Source: Nicotiana tabacum (taxonomy: Eukaryota; Streptophyta; Magnoliopsida; Solanales; Solanaceae). Taken from it: a stretch of 64,000 nt of DNA. Positions 44,555 through 56,497 of the stretch are shown here, in pieces. The notes under the pieces are model-generated. The model was not told the DNA's origin and searched no databases. It saw only the letters and a list, made by a program, of their open reading frames with translations. Made by a program: the position numbers and the translations under genes. Location of the stretch: contig NC_134085.1 in NCBI RefSeq assembly GCF_000715075.1, forward strand, positions 152,548,178 to 152,612,177, in the 5' to 3' direction. The stretch's first letter is position 1. Each line of letters begins with the position of its first letter.

Positions 44555-46012
44555 TTAGACTACAATTATTCCTTCTTGAATCATTCTTTCTATTTCCCTT
44601 TTTAAAGCACGACAATCTTCAACATTGTGCCCCTGGGTATTGGAATGGTATTCACACCTTTTAGCAGGGTCAAAGATTCTCGCACGTGGGTCTATATAAT
44701 TTAGAGGAATAGGTGCAATCATGTCGTAATGCTTTAATTTCTCAAACAAGCTTGCATAAGACTCTCCTATTGGTGTAAAATTATCTTTCAGCCTTTGTTC
44801 CCTTCTACACCCTTGGCTTGAATATGGGTTATAGGGCATTTGAAAATTTTATGGAGGCTGGTGGGGATTCTACGGTGCTCATGCTCGCCTTTTAGAGTGA
44901 CCCAGTGGTTAGACAGAGGGTCGGACGTTGTTCGGAGGATAATACTAGGGTGGATTATGTGGAGCTCAAGGATATTCATGGGGTAGGTATTGAGGCTGAA
45001 AGTGTTTAGCAGGAATGCCTACTAGATCTTGTCGTTGGCGGGGCTCAGTAACATCTTTTCTATCAATCGGGGGACTTACCCGAGCAACTTGTTCATTCCA
45101 TCTGAGCCAAAACTCCCTAAAACTTCCCTCGGGTTTCTTTTCCATTTGAGATAGAGAGGAGCGGTCTGAGATAATGTCTACATTGTACTGATAGTGCCGA
45201 ACAAAATTTTGAGCCATGTCACCCTATGCATGCCACTTACTGACATCTTGATGAGTAAACCACTCCAAGGCTTCCCCACTCAAACTCTCACTGAAATGTG
45301 CCATCAACAATTCATCTTTCCCGCAAACACTTCTCATTTTACTGCAATAACCCTTCAGATGGGCTACTGGATCTCCACGCCCATCATAGAAATCCAACTT
45401 TGGCATCTTAGACCCAACAGGCAGTTAGATGTCAGGAAACAAGCACAAGTCTTTGTAAGGCACGCTCACTTGGCTCTTTATCCCTTGCATGTTTCTTAAA
45501 AACTGCTCTATGATTTTCACCTTCCTGGATATCTCATCTTACTCCACTGTCTTAGTAGGTTTTTCAGTTTCACCGAGAGGCTCAAAATGAGAAGTGTGAG
45601 AGTATGGATCCGAGACCTTGAAAGTTAGTTCTTGAGCACAATGTTGGGCATCGGGGACTTTGAACACAGTCTCGCTAGAGGATCGAGGAAACGTAGCTGG
45701 TGGAGGAGCTACAAAAACATGAGTGGTCAAAGGAGTGAGATATGAGGTGGTTTTGGCGGGTGAAGTGTGAAAAGGTTGTGGGTAGATATCAGCAACAGGG
45801 GGGATCTGGATTTGTGACAATGGCAGAACGATGACAAGGCTTTCAGGGTAGTTAGTGAGAAATAATGGCGGAGGATGCCCACTAATCCAGGCTTGGTATA
45901 TTTCGTCCATTTGTCCTTTCAACGTTAAGACCTCTTCTTTCAACTCATCTTCTGACTCAACAATCTTCTTAGACGGATCAATAACACTCGTGTCCAAGTC
46001 TTTGCTAGTCAT
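44555..46012 (-). pseudogene. gag of the LTR element, with stop codons
   Basis: Minus-strand fragments in order. 46012-45539 is the N-terminal, proline-rich part. 45406-44966 is the Retrotrans_gag core (FYDGRGDPVAHLKGYCSKM, FSESLSGEALEWF, GSFREFWLRWNEQVARVSPP). 44839-44555 is the C-terminal part with YHSNTQGHNVEDCRALKREI. Lesions include a TAA near 45539-45541 and a TAG at 45221-45223 where the family has Trp, plus frame changes between fragments near 45407-45538 and 44840-44965. It would have formed the particle coat; the copy can no longer make it whole. Confidence 0.8.
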
Positions 46013-48769
46013 GGCTACCTTGCTCTTTGACCTTGTGTTGTATGGATGAGTTACTTAAGAACCACAAACCAACCACCCTTCTGCTCAATGAAGATAACAA
46101 AAGGAACAAAATGGGGTCATCTTGATAGTATTGGGGCATTTAACAACTAAAAATATCACATTGCGTACAATGCACCTAGCAACTATTAACGGTTCTAGAA
46201 TGACTCCGAGGGCCACGAGGTCACTTAGCATCATCCCAATTTTGTTCACTTCAATCTTCTCTTTTCTTTCTTTTCTAGCACTTCATGGCTTGTTCATTTT
46301 CCTTCCTCTTTTTTTCTTCTAATTATCACTCTTTTCTTTCCTCTCATTTCTCACATCTCATAATTTCACCTCTTTTTTTTTCTTTTTTCTTTTTCTTTTA
46401 ATTTTAATTTTTAAAAATGATTCGATCGAACCCTATGTAGGCTGCCTACATATCATGTCGCTGCATGAATCAGATCTTTACATAGTTCGAAAATCGATAA
46501 TAGACTAAATAAACTAATGTTCTCTTTTTTTTTTTTTTACTTTAATGACTATTGTGATGAGAAAGAAGAAGAAATTCTTTTCTTTTTTTAAACTTAATGT
46601 TCTATAATCTATTCTAAACTCAATATTAAACGAGCATATATTTTTTATTGTCTTTTTTTTTGAAACAGATACTCTATGAGAAATTATTAAGGAAAATAAT
46701 CTAAAAGAGAAATATATTTCTTTTGATTCTCTTTTTTTAAGGAAGGAAATCTAAAGAATAATCCAAAGAAAAATATTTTAAATTTTCATTTGATATCTTG
46801 AAGAAAGATTTCGAAACGAGAAATGGAAAAGATAAAAAATGTTTTTTAGATTTCAATTTTTGATTACCTAAAGTAGAAACTCTAAAGACAAACAAAAGAT
46901 AAAGTATGTTTTTTTCCTTCTATGTACAATGTCCTAAAGTTCTAGTAAAAATAAAAAGAATATATATTTTTTTGTTTTATATATATTTCCCAGAGAAGAA
47001 CCTCAAAAGCAAGTCTTTTTTTTAGATTTTTGGAATTAATATCTTAAGAAAACTTCTAAAGGGGTATTAAAGAAAATTCCCTCTTTTTTTTTGTTTTGAA
47101 TTTTTAATATTAATTACTAAAGAAAATATAAAAGCAATTTTTATTTTAAGTTGTAGATATTAACTTCCTAAGGAGAACCACTTCAAAAGAATTTTTTTTT
47201 TTAATTTCTAGAATTAGTATTCTAAAGAAAACTTCTAACGGAAATATAAAACGCAAAATCTCTTCTTCTTTTTTTGGATTTTTGAGTTATAACATACTTT
47301 TTCAAATACAAGATAAGAAGTACAATAACAAAATACTCGGTATTACTGTACAAAACTAGAAGGTAAAAGACGATATAAAAAGAAAAACAGACTCAAAACA
47401 TTAAAAAAATCTCCTTAAGCAACTCCTGAATGAGCGATCATGACTAAAAGGTCCCGGGGTGTCTGTCATGCTCAAACTCTGTTAAGTAGATCCACACCTG
47501 TATGAGAAAACTGAAACCAACACTATGTGAGACAATAACACTACCTACTGGACCTATGCAAGACATGATTGAGGCTATTTTTGCAAAACAATTTATGTGG
47601 CCAAAAGGTGGCTAGAAGTGCAAACTCGACAAAAGTGACCTCTAAGACATGGAAAAATTACTTTGCAGAAATAACCCATTTCATAGAAATGGTCTATGTG
47701 AACAAAAATGGCTAAGCATGCAAATTCAACACAATGGACCTTAAACAGAGAGGACATCTTGTTGTGGATTTAGGACTCTAAGACATGGGTTAATTGAACC
47801 ACTCTTGCAAAAATAGCCCTATTCTGCAAAATGGACGATGTGGCCAAAAGTGGCTAGAGATGCAAGATTTGGCTACGACCCCGCAAAGCCAAAAACCTAA
47901 GACTTACTAGGAAGATTGGACCCTATGTGGGTTGCCTACGTATCCCGCCCGAGAGACGAGCATCAGGTTCGCATAGTTCGAAGATTGGATACGAGCGAGA
48001 ATTAAAAACAACTAATTTAGAGAACATATATTTTTTTTGTCTTTTTTGAAAAATGATGAAACATGTAAACTCTTTTTGGATTTTTCAAGTCTTTTTTTGT
48101 CTCTTTCTTAAAAAAAATGTGAAAGAAAAACATAACTGGGCCCTACTTGCTTTATTTATTTATTTTTACACTTCACCCTCTTTTTTCTCATTTATCCTCA
48201 AACTTCATTGGTCTGCCAAATGACCTCTTTTACCCTTGAAAGTTATAACATGTAGCACATAGGATGCACCAGGATGGTCTTTTATTTGTTGGGTATACCT
48301 GTCCTAGACGGACCCAACTCTTGTGTTGAGTCCCCAAAGTCAGATGCACGTGATGCAAACAAGCGTTCCTACTAGGGATCCAGCATGAGACTATGTTATT
48401 CTAGGTTTAAATCCTGGGTGTATTGTTCTAGACTCGGCTTACCCGAGCGGAGGGGAGTGTACCGGCACCAAAAGATCATCCGACTTTATAACTTGTCCAA
48501 ACCTCGTTCTAAATTAGGATGTGACTCTAACTGAAAAGAAGTCACGCCAGTGTGCACTTCCTAGAAGATTAGAAGAGAAGGGTTTCGCAACAATTTATAT
48601 ACAGTTCAAATAATATCAAAACGGTAAAAAGCGGTAATTAGCACATTAGGCTCAAACATGTAAAATCAGATAATAAATGAAAGCCAAGTATAATAGTTAT
48701 TCTAAGTTCGAATTCTTGAACCCTGAACCAGAGATTTTGGGTTCTTGTCCCCAGAAGAGTCGCCAGAGC
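46013..48769. other. 5' internal leader of the gag-only element
   Basis: About 2.7 kb between the 5' LTR (right side) and gag on the minus strand. T-tract-rich DNA from 46270 to 47300, then single-copy-looking sequence. The motif GGCTGCCTACATATC / GGTTGCCTACGTATC with a following ATCAGRTC occurs at about 46439 and 47929. No coding sequence was recognised. The primer binding site is at the right end (about 48750-48769). Confidence 0.6.
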
Positions 48770-51086
48770 TGTCACACCTCCTTTTTCTACCACCAGAAGC
48801 GGTATAAGAGAGTTTTACTAATTAAAGTGACAATAATCAAAATGGGATTATTTATTTAAGATTAAGAGTCACCACTTGGATAATTTATGGTGTCCCAAGT
48901 CACCGATTTAAAATCCCGAATCGAGGAAGTTTGACTCTTATTTACGGTTTGCGAACACCAAAATCCGGGTAAGGAATTCTGTTAATCCGGAAGAAGGTGT
49001 TAGGCTTCCCGGGTTTCGTGATTTTAGCATGGTCGCTCAACTATTAATATTGGCCTAATTATCTGATTAATTACATATTTTAACCTATTGTGCATTTTTT
49101 TTACCTTTGATCGCTTTTAATTATTTATGGCATTATTTTGGAACAAGTTACGATTGTCATATACTTGTTTATTTGGTACACATTGCGAATCGTGTCACGG
49201 GAACCGCCCCCACAATCTACAACATGTTTACTTTATTAATATTATTAGAAGTTGTGGTCGGGTCACATGAAATGTGCATCTAGATTTGGGAATAACGTAT
49301 CGTAAACATGTCACGGGAACCGTACCCATAGTCACGACGATTCATTATTACTAATCGCTCCCAAAGCAAGCTACAATATTCATGAATATTAACGGCCTAA
49401 GCATGCTCCTAACGATGACAAATTGATGATATAAAAGTAAGTTTGCTATTAAATCTAATTCGCATGTGCAGATTACGACCAAAGCTCAAATCCGTTTAAA
49501 CCCAATTAACCAGATTCCCATCCTGCAATCCCATGTATAGTCCAATCGTCCCTTTCATTTTTCTTCTCCTTATGTTGATTGAATTTCATAAAAACCATTA
49601 CTGAACCGATTCTATTTCGGTTCAAAAAGGCATGTGAAATTTAATTCAAGAAATTAACTTAACATGTACAAACTAATTCATTTCAATCACAGCAAGAAAT
49701 TAATAGTGAAACAGTCATTCATTTAAACCAAACTCACTGGAAAACAAGCATTATGAGATAGAGAATTTGGCAAACCAGATCATATTCTAGGTTTAATAAT
49801 AAAATCAAACACCAAACAAACCAAACCATATTCTAGTCGCATGATCTAACAGAAGAACAATTGGAGTGGGAAAGAAATGGACCTCAAAACAAAACTTGAC
49901 CGTGATATGTTTGGAAACTTTAAAATGTGAGTGTGGAACAAGGCCTGGACCAATAAGTTGAACGGAGATCTTGAACGGAAAACCTTTCGGCGACCTTGAA
50001 TCTTACTCGAACATAAGAGAAAAAAAGCACAAAGAGTAAACCAAAACTCTACGTCTAGATCTTTTGGGGTTGCGCGGCGTAACTTATCGAGCCTTGTTGC
50101 TCTATTTTTGAGAGACGAAGAAGAACAAGTATGGGTATGGTGTTTTCAGTGGTGAAGGAGATGAAGGAGGTCAGGTTCATTGGGTGAGGGTGTGGCTGTT
50201 GCAGCTCGTTTTCCGGTGAGCTGGGATTGGAGTTGGGAAGTTGTGGTCGTTGGTTGCTCGTCGTGGAGATGGGACGACGACGACGGCAGAAATGGCTTTC
50301 CGGCAGGTTTCAGGCTTGGTTCAAAAGGGTATGAAACGAGAGAGATGAGAGGTTTTGAAAAATGGGGGCATCTGGTTTGGTGAGAGAGAAGGGTAGACGC
50401 TTACCTTAGTTCTTTTTGGAGAGGAGTTCCCGTTTTTAGGTGTGCCTTCGTTTGTGAAGAAGATCCAGTTCAGGGGGGTCTCTTAGTTAGAAGAAGGTCC
50501 AATGGCTGAAACTTCTCTTCTTCAGTCAGAGTGAGAGATCGTAGATGGGTGGCTTAGGGAGACGGCTGGTGGTTGAACGACGATCACTGTTGATGGGTTC
50601 TTCATTGCTAAGGTTTGGGGTCTCTAGGTTTTTTTGTGTTCAAGAGGTGAAGAAGATGATATGGGTCTTGTGTGTTTTTCAAAAATCAGAAACGACTGTT
50701 CATCCTTGTCTAGGTTAGGGTCCTTTTTAGGGTATTAGGGGTAAGGGAGATTAAAAGAGGAAGGAAAATTGGGATATGTCTTATTGGGCCTTAAATTTGG
50801 GCCAAAGATTAAAAATGGACTACAAAACTCATTAAAATGGGGTAAACCAACCCAAAACTCACTCTTCATTCTCAAATTATATAAAATTTATAATATAGAG
50901 ATATAAAACTAATCTTAAATTAATTAAAATAAACAATATTATATTGTGAGACTATTTTTTGGTATTTTTCAATTTTGTGAGTAAAAGGGTCAATACTAGT
51001 CAAAAATAGCAATATTAGACTTAAACTATGTATTTATGCTAAAAATGTATTAAATCTTGGGGAGGGTCAAATATTACATGTCTACA
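48770..51086 (-). repeat. 5' LTR of the gag-only element
   Basis: 2,317 bp, pair of 37691-40016. It ends at 51086 before the target duplication ATATG. Confidence 0.92.
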
Positions 51087-52673
51087 ATATGTATTTTGGT
51101 ATACACATGTCTGATGTGCTATATACTGTGATATACAAATAATACAACATTTTTGTTGTGATATACATTGATATAAAGGCAGCAATAACTATATTTATAA
51201 TTTTATATTATTGATATACGAAGAATAATATTATTTATATACAGAGAATGAAAATAAAATTTTAATATACATGTTAATATAGACAAAGAAGAAAAAAAAT
51301 ATTGTGATATACATATTATTATTGTGATATACATTTATTGGTTGTTTCTGTTTATATGCTCATTCATTTCTTCCTGATGGTTATATACATATGTTACTAT
51401 ATAAGTGCATGAAACAATAAATTGAAAGTTTTAAGTTGGTTTTTGTCTGTTCTAAATTGTATTGGTTTTTATCGTAACAATAATTATTGTCAGTTCGATA
51501 AGAAGTGTGATTTGCTTTAAAGACCATATGGAATTAGTTATATGTCAAATAGGCAATGAATAAGATGACCGTTTGTGTGATTTTTAAATCAACCAAATAG
51601 ATTTTTCAAAGCGGAAAATTTCGCTAGCCGTTGTTGTGGGAATGGGTATCCAACAATTGTATTTTGGTTCGAACAAGGCTAGTAGAAAGTACACACATTT
51701 CCCTAGTGATAAAACCACATCCTATAGGTCAATCTGCTTGTGATGTCATTGAATCATTGATTATATTTACATAGATTGAGAATTAGCATCATCTCAGTTC
51801 TTTGGAAGCATAGTTTCCCCTGTGGCTTTAGTTATCCTGTAAAAATCGCTTTTGTTTATGGGCAAGAGACTGATTGACAGTTGCAGAAATTTTTTGTTGA
51901 GTATAATAGTAGAACCAAAGAAATTACCTAGCTATTGTAAAGATTAGTTGCTTTCAAAATTTGTATTTCTGGTGTAAAGAAAATATAGTTGAAAACTTAG
52001 ATCAATTTATGAATTTTATAGGTGTTTTGGGAATGCAACTGATGCAGCTATGCCGTAACTTGTAATTGTTTAGGTACCTTCTTGGTCCTTCTATAATGAA
52101 ATCTTTACCTTATCCAAAAAAATAGTAGAACATTATACCAGTGAAAATTGGCATTTGCCTTTGCACTTTTTCCCTTTTAGCCAACACCATTAACCCGATT
52201 ATTCACTTGGTCAAAGCAAAAAAGTTTGATGCTCTATTTTTTGATTAGGGAGAAACTGACCATGGTATTTAAAGAAGAAAATACTCCGCTTTTCGAAATT
52301 TACTCTTGAGAAGTTTTCATGACACAGTCAAAATTATGGATTTTATCCATTCACCTTTTATAGCGTCTTCTTTGTCACTTATCTCTTTTTCTTCATTAAA
52401 AGGCTTTACATGCCGTAAACATATAGCCAGGAGTAGAGGTGGAGTTATGCTTTCAACTTTATGGGTTCTGGATTAGAATGACGACTTCAAGTGCTAATAA
52501 TTGGGTTCTTAATTTAGCATTTGTTCATATTTGATGAAAATTATAAAACAAATACACTGTTTGAGAAAAAGCTATTGGGTTTGAGCGTTTGGCCAAATCC
52601 GTGGCCGGGATTCTAGCTCCGCCCCTGGCCAGGAGTAATGTGAAAAAGCCCTCTTACTTCACATTGTTATGAT
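51087..52673 (-). repeat. right arm of the inverted duplication (unit 2), second part
   Basis: Reverse complement of 23963-25287 joined directly to about 25816-26050. The joint (near 51341) is at the shared word CCAAT, and 528 bp holding the bL31m leader exon and promoter are absent. The 193-bp MITE is present at 52435-52627 with its own flanking GCCAGGAGT. It ends at 52673, where the LTR fragment resumes. Confidence 0.88.
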
Positions 52674-53282
52674 GAAATGGGGTATAGGGGTTTTTCCAAT
52701 TAAAGTAACATAAATCGAAATGAGATTATTTATTAATTTCAGAGTCACCACTTGGAATAATTTATGGTGTCCCAAGTCACCGGTTTATTTTAAATCCCAA
52801 ATCGAGGAAAATTGACTCTAATTTATTGTCTGCAAACATAGAAGACCGGGTAAGGAATTCTGTTAACTCGGGAGAAGGTATGAGGCATTTTCGAGTTCTG
52901 TGGTTTTAGCACGGTCGCTCAACTATTAATAATTGGCCAAATTATCTGATTTAATACATGTTTAAAATCTATTGTGCATTTTTAACTTTATAACCGCTTT
53001 TATTTATTTATGAAATTATTTTTGGAACATGTAACGATATCGTACACTTGCCGTTTTGGTACACATTGCAAGTCGTGCCACATGAAATGTACCCGTAATT
53101 TACGACATGTTTATTTTTATTATTATTTGAAGTTATGGTCGGGTCACATGAAATGCACACCCGAATTGGAAATTATAAATCATGACTATGCCATGGGAAT
53201 CGTACCCATAGTCACGATGTTTTATTATAAATCGCGCCTAAAGCAAGCTACAATGTTCATAAGATTCAATTACTTATCTACA
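52674..53282 (+). repeat. remainder of the interrupted LTR (unit 1)
   Basis: Begins with the 12 bases GAAATGGGGTAT (52674-52685), continues as the LTR family of 36717-37347 but in the opposite orientation, and ends near TTATCTACA (53282). It lacks only the first ~21 bp, which are found at 26393-26413. Confidence 0.8.
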
Positions 53283-53934
53283 GTTTAAGATTACACATGA
53301 AGATCCAAAATTATGGAATTCATTTGTTGGAAAAACCACACATTTCGTTATTTAAGATAGTGGTGATTGTATTTTAGAGGCTCAATTAGCATTTCAGCTA
53401 TATTGGCCCAATGAAACATTATTTGCTTGTCAACATTATCAAATGCAACTTTCTCAAATATTAATACATGACTGTTCAAATTTAAAGCAACTACAAAACT
53501 GTTTCCAAATATTAATTCCTGATTACTCAAATTACATCACAACACAACCAAACAAATAAGGTCCTCAAAAGAACACTTAACAATCAGGGAATTAAAATAA
53601 AAAAATGATTAAAAAAAATTATTAAAATATAATATGAGCCCATTCTAAAGTTAAGAGTTGCACTAACCAAACAAGATATGTGGCCTAATTCGGAGAAGTT
53701 AACATCGAATATATCTAAAGACAACTAGAAAATTGGCAAAAGGAATTTTGATAAACTGATGCTACTACTACATGATCAGGATAGAAGGTGATACTACTAC
53801 AAATAGTAATGTCTCGTAATATGAGTAAAGAAAACAAAAATTAGAACATGACAAATTAATATAATAAAACGAAAAAGAGTTGGGCAGGAGACGAGGCTTC
53901 ATAATATATGATGGTCCTAAATACGTTATTACTT
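53283..53934 (+). repeat. flank of unit 1, paired with 36330-36716, 30508-30521 and 26775-26850
   Basis: Reverse complement of three pieces that are separated in the other copy by the Helitron and the Copia element. The stretch AACATGACAAATTA (53845-53858) is the joint of the two empty sites. Confidence 0.85.
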
Positions 53935-54636
53935 TGTGACGATCTGGCCTGTCGTCACGGGAGTTACTACCCCGTTTCCCCCATTTTATGCTTTTTCATG
54001 TTTCGTTATCGGTATTCGGGGTGTTAGAGTTAAATCGGATTGGTTTTGATAGGAAATGAGACATTTAGTCTCTTTAAGAAAGGCTTGTTTTGGAAAAGCC
54101 AACCGGATGTTGACTATTGAGTTAGAGAGCTCGGATTTGATTTCCGGTGATTCGGTTAGCTTTGGGGGTTGATATGTGGCTTACGAGTGGGATCAGAATC
54201 GATTTGGAGGTCCGGGGGTAGAATTAGGCTTGAATTGGCGAAGTTAGTATTTTGGCGAATTCCGGTTGGTAGGTGAGATTTTGATATGGGGGTCGGAATG
54301 GAATTCCGAGAATTGCAGTAGCTTCGTTAGGTGATTTTGGATGTGTGTGCAAAATTTCAGATCATTCGGAGGTGTTTTGGTTGGGTTTTTGATCAAATGC
54401 GTATTTCAGAAGTTTTTAAGAAATTTAGGCTTGAATCCGATGTAACTTGATGGTTTTGGTATTGTTTGTGGTGTTTTGATGATTGGAGCAAGTTTTGATG
54501 ATGTCTTAGGATGTGTTGGTACTTTTGGTTGAGGTCCTGGGGGCCTCGGGGTGATTTCGGATGGCTAACGGATGATTTTGGGACTTAGGATGTTGCAGAA
54601 ATCTGCAGATCAGTGCTGCAGGGTTTTGCTCTATGC

Positions 54637-54921
54637 GATCGTAGGAGTGGCATTGCGATCGCATAGAAGCATTTTTGAGGGGTTGTTTGGTTGTTCAATG
54701 CGATCGCATAGGGAGGCATGCGATCGCACAGTGTAAAGTTAATCCGGGATTTTCGTGAAAATTTGTTCAATGCGATCGCAGGAGCAGGTGTGCGATCGCA
54801 TAGGCTAAGGTCATTGTGCTATGCGACCGCAGAGGATAGGATGCGATCGCATAGGGTTGATTATGGAGCTGCAGATTTTTATGCTATGCGATCGCAGAGT
54901 ATTGGACCGCGATCGCATAGA
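54637..54921. repeat. cluster of about ten GCGATCGC palindromes in the LTR
   Basis: TGCGATCGCA or close variants occur about ten times in 285 bp, alternately flanked as CTATGCGATCGCAGAGG and CATGCGATCGCATAGGG. The 3' LTR has a corresponding cluster at 62906-63129. Confidence 0.9.
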
Positions 54922-55776
54922 GTTAGCTACAGTGATCCGGGCAGAATGTTAAAAACATTTCATCTGCGAAACCAAACCCATTTTCCTCCATTTTTGAGCA
55001 ACCTTGAGAGCTTTTGGACGAGAATTGAAGGGGGTTTCGACGGAAAGTGATTGGAGGTAAGTCCTATGAACTAAAAACACGTTTTTATTGTGAAATTGGT
55101 CTTGGAATCCAGGGAAATTTAGCAAAAGAGGAAGAACTAGGGCTTGAGTTTTAATATTTCAAATTTGGATTTGAGGGAGCATTTGAGCTCGAATTTCGGT
55201 AAATTTGATATGTATAGACTCGTGGCGAGATAAGGAATCCGGTGATGTCAATTTTCTGATTTTTTGAGAAGTGGGCCCGGGGCTCGGGTTTTGCCAACTT
55301 CGTGATTTTCGATATTTTTCGAGTCTTTTCGATTGAGTTGTATTCCGTTAGCCTATTGAAACGTATTACTTGTGGTTTTGATCAGATTCGACGCTCGAGG
55401 AGATTGATTTGCGAGGCAAAGGAGTAGCGAGCTAGGATTTCGGCCTGCTTGAGGTGAGTAATGGTTATAAATGATGTTCTGAAGGTTTGAAACCCCGGAT
55501 TTGCACAACGTGGTGCTATGTTGAGATGAGACACACGCTGTATGATGAGCGTGGGGTCTATTACTACTGGGGATTTGGACTCGGTCCATCCCGTTTGATG
55601 ACTCAACTGTACTTTTAACTGAGACTTAATTAATATCATTATATGATGGGCTAGTTGCCATGTTTGGGGCCTTATGCCGATCTGTAGAACCCTTAGGAGG
55701 CATTTGTATTGGTTGACCTCACTTTTCTTGTCGAAATCATACCCTCAGTCATGTTCTTAACTGATAAACATAATAT

Positions 55777-56069
55777 TAACAACAACAACAACAACGACCC
55801 AGTATAATCCCACAAGTGGGGTCTGGGGAGGGTAATATGTACGCAGACCTTACCCCTACCCCGAAGGGTAGAGAGGCTGTTTCCAGGAGACCCTCGGCTC
55901 AAAAAAAGCAACAGGAGCCGATATATTAGTACCATAAAAAATGCATAATACAATAACAGCAATATAAGAGATATGAAATACAGAATACGAAATACGAAAT
56001 AAATGGCTGGTATAGTAAAACTAGCAGGTAAAGCCCTGCATCAATAGACGACCAATTATATTCTTAGTT
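55777..56069 (-). mobile_element. TS-like SINE inside the LTR
   Basis: On the minus strand it contains GAGCCGAGGGTCTCCTGGAA, ACAGCCTCTCTACCCTTCGG, AAGGTCTGCGTACATATTAC and ends in a GTTGTTGTT run, the 3' region of the tobacco TS SINE. It is flanked by a perfect 12-bp target duplication TAAACATAATAT at 55765-55776 and 56070-56081. The 5' part (about 160 bp) shows no clear A or B box. Confidence 0.85.
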
Positions 56070-56225
56070 TAAACATAATATGAACCAACTTTAGAAATTA
56101 TTAAATCCTAATGAGAGTAACGTGTAGGTTGAGAACCCCGTCTTATCTTAGTGTGCCCGAGAGGCCAAGTCTATATTGACTGAGAGGGGTCGAGAACCCC
56201 ATGGTGAGGGTATTTGATATGCTAT

Positions 56226-56497
56226 GGATCGGGCTGCACGCCGCAGAAGTATATATATATATGTGGATCGGACTACACGCCGCAGTAGTTTAGCGCTTGG
56301 GCTGAAGGAGCCCCTCCAGAGTCTGCACGCCCCCAGTGAGCGCAGTAGACTATTCTTGGATCGGGCTGCACGCCGCAGCAGTATATATATATATTCTTGG
56401 ATCGGGTTGCACGCCGCAGTAGTTTATATATATATATATGGATCGGGCTGCGCACCGCAGCAGTATACTATATGGATCGGGCTGCACGCCGCAGCAG
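56226..56497. repeat. interspersed GGATCGGGCTGCACGCCGCA and (AT)n units
   Basis: Six or seven copies of a 20-25 bp word, GGATCGGRCTRCACGCCGCAG, separated by short AT runs (for example 56250-56261, 56382-56393 and 56423-56439). Confidence 0.85.

Larger units (their letters stand above)
37691..51086 (-). mobile_element. 13.4-kb LTR retrotransposon with gag only (TR-GAG/Tat-like)
   Basis: LTRs at 37691-40016 (3') and 48770-51086 (5'), 2.3 kb each, reading TGTAGACATG...GGTGTGACA on the minus strand, with target duplication ATATG at 37686-37690 and 51087-51091. Directly inside the 5' LTR the minus strand has TGGCGACTCTTCTGGGGAC, the type of primer binding site seen in Tat/Ogre elements. Inside the 3' LTR is the polypurine tract AAAGAGGGGCGGC. 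Only a broken gag was found; no protease, reverse transcriptase, RNase H or integrase. It must depend on a partner element. The other arm of the duplication shows the empty site (single CATAT at 26050-26054). Confidence 0.9.

Noticed and set aside
37691..51086. Integrated pararetrovirus or other virus
   Set aside because: LTRs with target duplication, primer site, polypurine tract and a retrotransposon-type gag explain the region fully.
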